Shown: positions 50,799 through 58,252 of the stretch, in pieces
Position numbering within the stretch: position 1 is the first letter of the stretch
Layout of the letters: each line of letters starts with the position of its first letter
Assembly (NCBI GenBank): GCA_026392465.1
Contig: JAPLCA010000023.1
Span: forward strand, 113,279 to 177,278
Direction: 5' to 3'
Length of the DNA: 64,000 nt
From: Propionibacteriales bacterium
Lineage (GTDB): Bacteria; Actinomycetota; Actinomycetes; Propionibacteriales; Nocardioidaceae
Notes under the pieces: generated by a model
Told to the model about the DNA's origin: nothing
Database searches by the model: none
Seen by the model: the letters and a program-made list of their open reading frames with translations, nothing else
Program-made: the position numbers and the translations under genes

Positions 50799-52231
50799 CG
50801 GTCCACCCCCGTCAGCGTGCGGTCGGCGCCGACGTCGCCGCTCCGCGCTCCGCCACGGCGGTCCGGGGTCGGTGCGCCGAACGTCTGGAACGCGATCCGC
50901 TCCTCGACGGCGTACACCTCGCGGCCCGCCATGGCGTTCACGATGATCGACGACCGGAACGCCCCCATGCCGAGGTCGGGGGCGACGAAGCCGTGCGTGT
51001 GCTCCTCGGCGTTCTGCACGAACACGCGGTGCTCGGCGTCGATCGTGTAGTCCGCCGCGACGGCGTAGCGACCGCGCTCGTCCCAGTGCAGCCCGTCCCG
51101 CAGCGGCTCGACGAGGTCGGGCAGCTGCGCCCGGTAGCCGGTGGCCAGCACGAGCGACGCGGTGTCGAGGGTGAACGCCTGGTCCGTCTCGTCGTGGCGC
51201 AGGTCGAGGGCGAAGCGCTCGGCCGCCTCGTCCCAGCGGGCCGACGTCAGGGTCGTGCCCGCCAGCAGGTCGGTGGGCACCGGACCGTCGAGGCCGAGGC
51301 GGTAGAGCGTGTCGTAGATGTCGTCCACGAGGTCGCCGCTGATGCCCTTATAGAGGGGCTTGTGCTCGACGACGAGCCGGTCGCGCGTCGGGGTCGGCAG
51401 CGACTGGAAGTACGCCGTGTACTCCGGGGAGGTCATCTCCAGGGTGAGCTTGGTGTACTCCATCGGGAAGAACCGCGGGGAGCGCGTCACCCACGTCAGC
51501 CGGTAGTCGCGGTCGCGCGCGTCCTCCAGCAGGTCGCGGTAGACCTCGGCCGCGCTCTGCCCGCTGCCGACGACGGTGATCGACCCGGTCGCCTGGAGCT
51601 CCTCCTTGCGTTGGAGGTACTCGGCGGAGTGGATCGCGAGGCCTCCGTCGCCGTCGCACGCCTCGCGCGCCGCGTCGGGCACGTGCGGCCTCGTGCCGAC
51701 GCCCAGCACGACGTGCCGGGCCCGCAGCGTCGTCGGGCCGTCGGCGGTGAGCGCGGTGACGGCGAAGAGGTCGCCGTCACGGCGCACCGCCTGCACGTGG
51801 TGGCCGAGCCGCACCGGGAGCCGGTCGGCCGCCCAGCGCAGGTAGCGGTCGTACTCGCGACGCAGGGGGTAGAAGCTCTCGCGGATGTAGAAGGGGTAGA
51901 GCCGCCCGGTCTCCTTCAGGTAGGCGAGGAAGGAGTAGCGCGACGTCGGGTCGGCCATCGTCACGAGGTCGGCCATGAAGGGCACCTGGAGGGTCGCCTC
52001 GGGCAGCATCATGCCGCCGTGCCAGGTGGTCTCCTCGCGCGACTCGAGCACGACGCCCCGCAGGCCCGCGGGCTCGGCGAGGGCGGCCAGGCCGAGGTTG
52101 AACGGGCCGGCACCGACCGCGACGAAGTCGAGCACGTCGTTCTCCCCGGCGGAGGTGCCGGGCTGCGGGCGGCGATCAGGCCCGGCGGGGGTGCCGGGCT
52201 GCGGGCGGCGATCAGGCACTGCCTCGCTCAT
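50795..52231 (-). CDS. desB: Cadaverine/lysine N-hydroxylase DesB
   Basis: 478 residues. FAD/NADPH N-hydroxylase that makes N-hydroxycadaverine. FAD site VAVGAGPFNLGLAAL, EETTWHGGMMLPEATLQVPFMADLVTMADPTSRYSFLAYL (substrate region), NADPH site ITVVGSGQSAAEVYRDL, and the C-terminal LATGYRAQLP. The first about 27 residues are two copies of a Pro-Asp-Arg-Arg-Pro-Gln-Pro-Gly-Thr unit from the 36-bp tandem repeat, outside the fold. ATG 52231 overlaps the desA stop. Confidence 0.95.
   Translation of the reverse strand: MSEAVPDRRPQPGTPAGPDRRPQPGTSAGENDVLDFVAVGAGPFNLGLAALAEPAGLRGVVLESREETTWHGGMMLPEATLQVPFMADLVTMADPTSRYSFLAYLKETGRLYPFYIRESFYPLRREYDRYLRWAADRLPVRLGHHVQAVRRDGDLFAVTALTADGPTTLRARHVVLGVGTRPHVPDAAREACDGDGGLAIHSAEYLQRKEELQATGSITVVGSGQSAAEVYRDLLEDARDRDYRLTWVTRSPRFFPMEYTKLTLEMTSPEYTAYFQSLPTPTRDRLVVEHKPLYKGISGDLVDDIYDTLYRLGLDGPVPTDLLAGTTLTSARWDEAAERFALDLRHDETDQAFTLDTASLVLATGYRAQLPDLVEPLRDGLHWDERGRYAVAADYTIDAEHRVFVQNAEEHTHGFVAPDLGMGAFRSSIIVNAMAGREVYAVEERIAFQTFGAPTPDRRGGARSGDVGADRTLTGVDR
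52146..52217 (-). repeat. Two tandem 36-bp units inside the start of desB
   Basis: 52146-52181 and 52182-52217 are identical but for one base (CCGGCGG(A/G)GGTGCCGGGCTGCG...GATCAGGC). In the desB frame each encodes 12 residues and keeps the frame. It shares the core CCGGCGGGGGTGCCGGG with the 48-bp units at cobF. Confidence 0.92.
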
Positions 52232-53691
52232 GACGCGACCCCCTGACGGTCGTGCTCGAGCAGGTCGTCGCCCGCGGCACGCACCCGCTCCAGGACCCGC
52301 ACGACGTCGTCGATCGTGGTCGCGGGGTTGAGGAGGGTGAGCTTGAGCCACGACCGGCCCTCGACCTTGGTGCCCGCCACGACGGACCGGCCGTCGCGCC
52401 AGAGCGCCTGGCGGATGCGGGGGTTGAGCTCGTCGGCGTGGTCGTCGTCGACGCCGTCGGGCTGGTAGCGCAGCACCACGGTGCTGAGCTCGGGCTCGGC
52501 GCGCAGCAGGAGGTCGTCCTGCTCGCGGACCCAGTCGGCCGCGGCGTGGGCAAGGTCGATGACGGTGTCGAAGCCGTCGCCCACGGCGTCGGCGCCCATC
52601 GTGCGCAGCGTCATCCAGAGCTTGAGCGCGTCGAAGCGGCGCGTGGTCTGCATGCTCTTGTCGACCTGGTTCGGCAGGTTCGCCGTGCGCGGGTTCAGGT
52701 ACTCGGCGTGGTAGGTCACGTGCCGCAGCGCCCCGGCGTCGCGCACGAGCACCGCGCTGGCGCTGACCGGCTGGAAGAAGGTCTTGTGGAAGTCGACGGT
52801 GACGGAGTCGGCGCGCTCGATGCCGTCCAGCCGGTGCCGACGGCGCCGGGAGGCGAGCAGGCCGCCGCCGTACGCCGCGTCGACGTGCATCCACACGCCG
52901 TGCTCGGCGCAGAGGTCGGCGACCGCGCCCAGCGGGTCGATGGCGCCGAGGTCGGTGGTGCCGGCGGTCGCGACGACGGCCATCGGGACGAGCCCGTGCG
53001 CGAGGCAGTCGTGCAGCGCCCGCTCGAGGGCGACGGGGTCCATCCGGTGCCGCGCGTCGACGTCGACGGGCACGACCGCGTCGGCGTCGAGGCCGAGGAT
53101 GGTGGCCGACTTCTGGACGCTGAAGTGCGCGTCGCGCGAGCAGAAGACGCGGAACCTCGACAGGCTCTCGTTGTAGGCGAGGCCGGGGTCGACGTGCCCG
53201 CGCAGGAAGGTCTCGCCGCGTGCCATGAGCAGCGCCTGCAGGTTCGACTGCGTCCCGCCGGAGGTGAACACGCCGTCGGCGCCGTCGGCGAAGCCGATGC
53301 GGCCGGTGGTCCAGTCGACCAGGCGGCGCTCGATGAGCGTGCCGCCGGCGCTCTGGTCCCAGGTGTCGAGCGAGGAGTTGACCGCCGAGACGAACAGCTC
53401 GGCGAGCAGGGCCGGTACGACGACGGGGCAGTTGAGGTGCGCCGCGTAGCCGGCGTCGTGGAACCAGACGGCGTCCTCGAGGTAGACGTCGCGCAGCTCG
53501 GCGAGCGCGTTCTCGACGTCGACCGGCTGGTCGAGGTCGACGGCGTCGACGGTCCGGGCGACGTCGGCGACGCTGCGTCCGCTGAACGGCCGATCGACCG
53601 TCGCGAGGTGGTCGGTGAGGACGTCGATCCCGCGTCGCATGGTCGTGGCATAGTGCTCGGCGTTGGCCGGGCTGAACACGTGGCTGTCCAC
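52228..53691 (-). CDS. desA: PLP-dependent lysine decarboxylase DesA
   Basis: 487 residues from GTG at 53691, 4 bases after GGAAGGAG. Makes cadaverine, the desferrioxamine diamine. Group II decarboxylase features: HLNCPVVVPALLAELFVSAVNSSLDTWDQSAGGT, FTSGGTQSNLQALLMAR (PLP phosphate), VATAGTTDLGAIDPL, WMHVDAAYGGGLL, and the PLP Lys in VDFHKTFFQPVSAS. The frame is open 45 bases upstream, but that part overlaps the iron-box region. First gene of the des operon. Confidence 0.95.
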   Translation of the reverse strand: MDSHVFSPANAEHYATTMRRGIDVLTDHLATVDRPFSGRSVADVARTVDAVDLDQPVDVENALAELRDVYLEDAVWFHDAGYAAHLNCPVVVPALLAELFVSAVNSSLDTWDQSAGGTLIERRLVDWTTGRIGFADGADGVFTSGGTQSNLQALLMARGETFLRGHVDPGLAYNESLSRFRVFCSRDAHFSVQKSATILGLDADAVVPVDVDARHRMDPVALERALHDCLAHGLVPMAVVATAGTTDLGAIDPLGAVADLCAEHGVWMHVDAAYGGGLLASRRRRHRLDGIERADSVTVDFHKTFFQPVSASAVLVRDAGALRHVTYHAEYLNPRTANLPNQVDKSMQTTRRFDALKLWMTLRTMGADAVGDGFDTVIDLAHAAADWVREQDDLLLRAEPELSTVVLRYQPDGVDDDHADELNPRIRQALWRDGRSVVAGTKVEGRSWLKLTLLNPATTIDDVVRVLERVRAAGDDLLEHDRQGVAS

Positions 53692-53728
53692 CGTGCTCCT
53701 TCCCCGAGATGTGGTGAGATGCCCCTTT

Positions 53729-53747
53729 GAAGGCAAGCCTTACCTAA
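53729..53747 (-). promoter_or_regulatory. IdeR/DmdR-type iron box before desA
   Basis: On the minus strand TTAGGTAAGGCTTGCCTTC matches 14 of 19 positions of the iron-box consensus TTAGGTTAGGCTCACCTAA. It is 38 bases upstream of the desA start, in the promoter window, so iron-loaded DmdR/IdeR should repress the operon, as in Streptomyces desferrioxamine loci. Confidence 0.85.
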
Positions 53748-53818
53748 TCATCGCGAGGACCGGCCGGGCAACCTCAGGTGACACCCCTCACACCACCGCC
53801 CGACCCGCCGGAGGACCC

Positions 53819-54238
53819 GTGACCGACCACCCGCTCCAGGACCACGTGCGCGACACCCTCGCCGGCCTCACGCCCGGCTCGTTCGTGCTGCTCGAGGAGC
53901 CGTCTCCCGAGCGACGCGGGCTGGGCCGACTGCTCGGTCGCGGCACGCCCGGACGCTTCGTGCAGGCCCGCCGCGACGAGGACGGCGCCGACCTGCTGCT
54001 CGAGGCGGTCGGTCCGGCCAGCCTCGGGGGCGAGCACCCGATGGACGACACGACGCTGGCGCGGCTGCGCTCCCTCGGCTGGCACGCACCGGGCGACGCC
54101 GAGTGGGAGCCGGTCGGGGGCCCGCTGCTGCGGCGCTTCGTGCCGTGGTCCGACCTCGAGCGCGCCGCCGCGATGCTGGTCGACACCCTCGCCGTGCTCG
54201 GCGTCGACCTCGGCACCGTCCGCACCACCCTCGGCTGA
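53819..54238 (+). CDS. ESX-associated TY-Chap-like small protein
   Basis: 139 residues from GTG at 53819, after GGAGGACCC. Two-layer pattern seen in type-VII-associated TY-Chap/YbjN-like proteins: RFVQARRDEDGADLLLEAVGPASLGG, RLRSLGWHAPGDAEWEP and a C-terminal helix FVPWSDLERAAAMLVDTLAVLGVDLGTV. Probably a chaperone or cargo-binding helper for the ESX locus. It converges on the 54267 operon and is the only + strand gene there. Confidence 0.65.
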   Translation: MTDHPLQDHVRDTLAGLTPGSFVLLEEPSPERRGLGRLLGRGTPGRFVQARRDEDGADLLLEAVGPASLGGEHPMDDTTLARLRSLGWHAPGDAEWEPVGGPLLRRFVPWSDLERAAAMLVDTLAVLGVDLGTVRTTLG

Positions 54239-54266
54239 CCGCACCGGCGGGGTGCTTCGCCCCTGC

Positions 54267-54911
54267 TCAGGCGTAGAGGGTCGTGAACGTGCGGAACACC
54301 TCGGTCGACGTGCTCGGCACCCAGGCCGGACGGCCGTCGTCGCCGTCGAGCAGCAGCGCCAGCCCGGCGCTGCCGTCGACCCCGGACAGCACCCGCGGCT
54401 CCTGCTCGACCGCCAGCACCTCCACCGACCAGGCGGAGTCCGCGTCGGCCAGCTGGAGGGCGGAGGTGCGCAGGAGGTCGTCGGGTGAGAACAGGTCGCG
54501 GACGACGTCGAGGTCCGCGGGTGCGCCCTCGTGCGCACGACGATGGGGGCCGAGGTCGACGAGCCCGGCCAGCAGGGCCGGCACCGCGGCCGGGTGCAGC
54601 CCGGTCAGCTCGACCTCCTCCACCGCGCCCTCCACCGTGCCACTCGCCTGGGCGCCCCGCGGCTCGTGGCCGGTCACGAGGACGGCCGCCACGTCGGGCG
54701 TGGCGTGCACCCGGTGCTCCACGAGAACGTCGCGCCGCGCGACGACGACGCGCACCGCCACCTCCGGCTCCGCGAGCGCGGCCAGCACAGGCTCGAGCAC
54801 CGGCGCGTGGTCCAGCACGACGCGAGCGGTGGCCGCGGCCTGCGCCGGGTCGAGCAGTCGCTCGACCTCCGGCACGGTGAGCCGCACCGTCGCCCGCCCC
54901 GTCGCCCTCAT
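54267..54911 (-). CDS. ESX-locus protein of unknown function (EspG-like in position)
   Basis: 214 residues. Alternating strand/helix pattern with VVVARRDVLVEHRVHATPDVAAVLVTGHEPRG, LADADSAWSVEVLAVEQEPRVL and a C-terminal LDGDDGRPAWVPSTSTEVFRTFTTLYA. The layout and place in the operon recall EspG-type ESX chaperones, but it is shorter than mycobacterial EspG (about 280) and I see no diagnostic motif. ATG overlaps the preceding stop (ATGA, 54908-54911). Confidence 0.6.
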   Translation of the reverse strand: MRATGRATVRLTVPEVERLLDPAQAAATARVVLDHAPVLEPVLAALAEPEVAVRVVVARRDVLVEHRVHATPDVAAVLVTGHEPRGAQASGTVEGAVEEVELTGLHPAAVPALLAGLVDLGPHRRAHEGAPADLDVVRDLFSPDDLLRTSALQLADADSAWSVEVLAVEQEPRVLSGVDGSAGLALLLDGDDGRPAWVPSTSTEVFRTFTTLYA

Positions 54912-55402
54912 CGCGTCGCTCCGATCCGGAGCCGGTCCAGGCTCGCGCGCGCCAGGTCGTGCACGGCGTCGTAGCGCAGGACGTCGACGGTCCAGGTGAG
55001 CGACCAGCCGACCCCGTCGACCACGGCGCTCCACTGCTCGAGGACCGCGCACGTCCCACCGGGCGCCACGTGGTGGGCGAGGCGTCGACCGCCGGGCCGG
55101 CCCACCACCTCGACGTGCTGCAGGTCGACGAGCCGGTAGTCGTCGAGCAGGGCGGGGAGCTCCTCGTCCGTGCGGTTCTGCCAGTCCGCGAACGTCAGGT
55201 CCTCCTGCGCCGTCGCCGTCAGCACGGCGCTCGCCCGGAAGCCGCCACGCTCCGGCTCGAGCGCTGCCGCGACCACCGCGGGGGCGCCGAGCCGTGCGGG
55301 ATCGAGCACCGACCAGTCCGCCGGTACACCGAACGACGCCTCGCCCCCGCCCCCGCCGGGCACGGGCCTGGCAGTCACGTCCTGCCACTGGAGGTCGTTC
55401 AC
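54908..55402 (-). CDS. LpqN/Mog1p-PsbP-like protein in ESX locus
   Basis: 164 residues from GTG at 55402. ASFGVPADWSVLDPARLGAPAVVAAALEPERGGFRASAVLTA, TFADWQNRTDEELPALLDDYRLVDLQHVEVVGRPGGRRLAHHVA and a terminal DAVHDLARASLDRLRIG show the PsbP/LpqN fold used in actinomycete secretion-linked proteins. No lipobox or signal peptide, unlike LpqN. GTGA overlaps with the membrane protein stop (55399-55402). Confidence 0.7.
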   Translation of the reverse strand: MNDLQWQDVTARPVPGGGGGEASFGVPADWSVLDPARLGAPAVVAAALEPERGGFRASAVLTATAQEDLTFADWQNRTDEELPALLDDYRLVDLQHVEVVGRPGGRRLAHHVAPGGTCAVLEQWSAVVDGVGWSLTWTVDVLRYDAVHDLARASLDRLRIGATR

Positions 55403-55764
55403 GCGCTCCCCTTCCCTCGGTCCCGGCGACGGCGACGCTCCCGACGTCGGCGGCGGTCGGCGCGGATCTGCGACCCCGCCACCAGCACGCGGTCCGGCAC
55501 CGGCAGGCTCAGGACCGCCCACAGGGCGGCCAGCCCGGAGACGATGGTCACCGCACCGAGCACCGGGGTCAGGGCGCTCCGCTCGCCGACCCAGACGCCC
55601 AGGCCGGCGCACGTCACGGCCAGGCCCACCGGAGGGGCGATGAGCGTGGCGAGCTGCTCGGCGAGGACGCCACCACCGTCCCACCAGCGACCCCACGGGC
55701 GACGGCTCACCACGCCGAGCGCGAGCACGAGCAGGCCGGCCAGGACGATCAGCACGGGGGTCAT
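55399..55764 (-). CDS. Three-span membrane protein after the WXG-type secreted protein, candidate immunity/partner
   Basis: 121 residues: LIVLAGLLVLALGVVSRRPWG, LATLIAPPVGLAVTCAGLGVWVG, VLGAVTIVSGLAALWAVLSL and a very basic tail RRRRERRRRRDRGKGSA. ATG 55764 is 7 bases after the upstream stop. Being encoded directly behind a WXG-type protein with a glycine-zipper end suggests an immunity or docking partner; no family was recognised. Confidence 0.7.
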   Translation of the reverse strand: MTPVLIVLAGLLVLALGVVSRRPWGRWWDGGGVLAEQLATLIAPPVGLAVTCAGLGVWVGERSALTPVLGAVTIVSGLAALWAVLSLPVPDRVLVAGSQIRADRRRRRERRRRRDRGKGSA

Positions 55765-55771
55765 CGGCCGG

Positions 55772-56944
55772 TCACCAGAACTTCAGCTTCTTCACGCCGT
55801 CGCCGATCGCGCCGCCGACGTCCTTGACGCCCTCCCAGGCGTCGTCCACACGGTCGCCGACCCAGTCCACCGTGGCCCCGCCCAGCTCGGAGCCGAGGAA
55901 CCCGCCGATGGCGCCGCCCAGGAGGCCGCCGACCACCGTCCCCGCGCCGGGGAAGATCGCCGTCCCGATCGCCGCCCCGAGCGATGCGCCGCCCCAGGCC
56001 CCGGCCGCGGCGGTGGTGCCGCGCCACGCCGTGCGGCCGACCCGCTCGGCGTCGGTCAGCGTGGGATCGTCGGCGTCGGCGGTCCACTGCCCGTACGCGG
56101 ACGTCGCGAAGGTGACGACACCGCCGGCCCGGCCGAGCCACTTGCTGGCCGTCGACCACCGGGCGTGGGTGGCCGCCTGGTTCGCCTTCGGCACCCAGTT
56201 GCTGCCCGACATGGACCGCACGCCCCACTGCCACCGGTTGAGCGACGAGGGGCTCACCCACCGTCCGCCCGCACCGCGCGGCGCGAAGCGTCCGTAGCGC
56301 GAGTTGATCTGCCAGGCGGCCGTGACACCGCCGGCGGTGCCGGCCAGGCCGAGGCCCCACCCGGTGACCTGGATGCCGTCGGCACCCGTCTCGGGCAGCA
56401 CGCCGACGGCGATGAGGACCCGCTCGATCCAGGTCACGTCGAGGGCGGTGCGCATCCCGGAGGAGAGCCCGGTGTGCGCCTCCTCCTCCTTCGTGCGGCC
56501 GTCGTCGTGGTGGCCCACGGCCGTGTTCCAGGCCTCGATCTTGGTGTTGTAGGCCTCGACGGTGGCGTCGTCCGCGTCGTCCGAGGGCCGGGTCGGTTCG
56601 GTGATCGAGGTCTCCCCCACCGACAGTCCGGCTGCGACGGCGACGTCGCGGGCGCTCTGCATCTTCGCCTTGGCGGCGTCGAGCTCGCCCGCGAACGTCT
56701 CGAGCGCTGTCGCCGCGCCCTCGAGCGAGGTCCTGGCGGTCTCCAGGTCGGCCCGGATGTCCCGGGTCGCGTCGCGGAAGTCCTCGCCCGCACCACCGCC
56801 CCAGAAGTCGGCGCTGCCGTTTTGCGCCGGCGCGAGGTCGGCGTGGGCGGTCGTCAGCGTGGTGACGACGGTGCCGAGCTGGGTCGCGGCCGAGCGCAGC
56901 GCCGTGGGCGACCCGGGCACCCTCAGGTCGAGCACCTGGCTCAT
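55772..56944 (-). CDS. WXG-type ESX substrate with glycine-zipper C-terminus, candidate effector
   Basis: 390 residues. The N-terminal about 100 residues are a helical hairpin with FWGGGAGEDFRD (WXG-like turn) and heptads (LEGAATALETFAGELDAAKAKMQSA), as in LXG/WXG100-domain effectors. A linker (WIERVLIAVGVLPETG, SRYGRFAPRGAGGRWVSPSSLNRW) leads to a Trp/Gly-rich end with a glycine zipper (GAAIGTAIFPGAGTVVGGLLGG) and WVGDRVDDAWEGVKD. Likely secreted by the EccC machine. The zipper could insert in membranes; no enzyme motif seen. ATGA overlap with the EspC-like gene. Confidence 0.72.
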   Translation of the reverse strand: MSQVLDLRVPGSPTALRSAATQLGTVVTTLTTAHADLAPAQNGSADFWGGGAGEDFRDATRDIRADLETARTSLEGAATALETFAGELDAAKAKMQSARDVAVAAGLSVGETSITEPTRPSDDADDATVEAYNTKIEAWNTAVGHHDDGRTKEEEAHTGLSSGMRTALDVTWIERVLIAVGVLPETGADGIQVTGWGLGLAGTAGGVTAAWQINSRYGRFAPRGAGGRWVSPSSLNRWQWGVRSMSGSNWVPKANQAATHARWSTASKWLGRAGGVVTFATSAYGQWTADADDPTLTDAERVGRTAWRGTTAAAGAWGGASLGAAIGTAIFPGAGTVVGGLLGGAIGGFLGSELGGATVDWVGDRVDDAWEGVKDVGGAIGDGVKKLKFW

Positions 56945-57258
56945 CGCGGACCTCCCGGTGCGGGCGACTGCCGTGCCTGCTGCTGGGCGAACCGGTCCTG
57001 CGCCGCCTCGTCGGCGGTGGCGTAGCGTCCCGCGGCAACCTCCGCCGCGTCGGCGAGGCCGCCGACCTGCGCGGCCAGGCCCGCCACGACGGCCGCGAGG
57101 TCGTTGAACGCCGACGCGACCTCGTCGCTGGAGCGCCCCGCGTCGGGCGTGACCCGCACCGATGCGGCGTCGCCGTGCACCGTCGAGCCGATGCCGGACA
57201 CCGTGTCGGCGAGCTGCCCGACCCGGACCGTGTCGACGTCGTACCCGTCCCCCGTCAT
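56941..57258 (-). CDS. EspC/WXG100-like small secreted protein
   Basis: 105 residues from ATG 57258. Pattern DGYDVDTVRVGQLADTVSGIGSTVHGDAASVRV, then an Ala-rich helical hairpin (FNDLAAVVAGLAAQVGGLADAAEVAAGRYA) and a charged tail, like EspC (DUF2580) and related ESX substrates. No signal peptide. First gene of a five-gene minus-strand operon, ahead of the WXG-type effector candidate, for which it may be a secretion partner. Confidence 0.72.
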   Translation of the reverse strand: MTGDGYDVDTVRVGQLADTVSGIGSTVHGDAASVRVTPDAGRSSDEVASAFNDLAAVVAGLAAQVGGLADAAEVAAGRYATADEAAQDRFAQQQARQSPAPGGPR

Positions 57259-57326
57259 GGCAGAAGAAGGTAACAGCGCCACGCACGCTCGCGCATCCCC
57301 GAGGCGGGGACGGCACACTGACGCCC

Positions 57327-58163
57327 ATGCACCCCCTCACCGACTTCTGGCGCTCCGTCGAGGCGCTGCACTCCGTCGTCTACTTCGCCCCCGACGCCCG
57401 CGAACGCTACGAGGCCGTCGGTCTGAAGGGGTGGTGGATGGGCTACGTCGCGTCGCGGTCCGCGGCGCTGGGCACCCCGGCGGCGACGGTCGTGGTGGCG
57501 ACGTTCCACGGCTTCGCGCCGCGGCTCGTGGAGCGGGCGGTCCCCGACGCGTGGGGGCTGGCCGATGCCGGCGCCGTGCTCGACGCCCGCCTCGCGCTGG
57601 CCCGCGACGCGCTCACACCCGCGCTGGAGGGTCACGACGTCGGGGCGCTGGCGCAGCGGCTCGCCGGCGTCGTCGAGGGGGTGGACCTCGCGGGCAAGCC
57701 GCTCGCAGCGGCCGAGCGATCGCTGCCCGTCCCGGACGACGCGGTCGGCGCGCTCTGGCGGCACGCCAGCGTGCTGCGCGAGCTGCGCGGCGACGCGCAC
57801 GTGTCGGTGCTGGTGACCGCCGGGCTCGGCGGGGCCGCCGCGAACGCCCTCCAGGTCGCGCTCGGTCGTGCGCCCGAGCGCCAGCGCGAGGTCCGCGGCT
57901 GGACCGAGGAGGAGTGGGCCGAGGCGCTGGAGGACCTGCGCCGACGGGGGTGGGTCGACGCCGACGGCGCCGGCACCGACACCGGGCGCGCCGCCCGCGA
58001 GCGCCTCGAGGACGCCACCGACCGGGCCGTCGACACCGCGCTCGGCACCGAGGCGACGGCGCACGCCGTGGCCGTCGAGTCCGCACTCACGGCAGCCGCC
58101 CGCAGCGTGGTGGCGGCCGGCGCGATCACCTACCCCAACCCCATCGGCGCCTCCGCCCCCTGA
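57327..58163 (+). CDS. SCO6745-like protein (MarR-superfamily-like helical protein)
   Basis: 278 residues. Matches the conserved actinomycete SCO6745-type layout: LTDFWRSVEALHSVVYFAPDARERYEAVGLKGWWMGYVASRSAALG at the N-terminus, ATFHGFAPRLVERAVPDAWGLAD, GALWRHASVLRELRGDAHVSVLVTAGL, and a winged-helix-like EEWAEALEDLRRRGWVDADG. Its function is uncharacterised; it contains no catalytic motif. Convergent with eccC across a perfect palindrome. Confidence 0.8.
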   Translation: MHPLTDFWRSVEALHSVVYFAPDARERYEAVGLKGWWMGYVASRSAALGTPAATVVVATFHGFAPRLVERAVPDAWGLADAGAVLDARLALARDALTPALEGHDVGALAQRLAGVVEGVDLAGKPLAAAERSLPVPDDAVGALWRHASVLRELRGDAHVSVLVTAGLGGAAANALQVALGRAPERQREVRGWTEEEWAEALEDLRRRGWVDADGAGTDTGRAARERLEDATDRAVDTALGTEATAHAVAVESALTAAARSVVAAGAITYPNPIGASAP

Positions 58164-58170
58164 CCCGACA

Positions 58171-58245
58171 CGTCCCCACGATTCGGAACCTCATCGCCCT
58201 TTTCTCGGGAGAGAACGGGCGATGAGGTTCCGAATCGTGGGGACG
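58171..58245 (+). terminator. Perfect 29-bp palindrome between convergent genes
   Basis: The arm 58171-58199 (CGTCCCCACGATTCGGAACC...) is exactly reversed at 58217-58245; the loop contains TTCTC/GAGAA and a short T-run (CCTTTTCTC). Strong bidirectional terminator candidate between the 57327 gene and eccC. Its sequence differs from the GAGYGTGACGTTT family. Confidence 0.9.
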
Positions 58246-58252
58246 GCGGGGG

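Noticed and set aside
53788..55059. 423-codon minus-strand frame overlapping the ESX-associated genes
   Set aside because: Its low-complexity Arg/Gly/Ala product conflicts with two better genes in the other minus frame that have 4-base overlaps.
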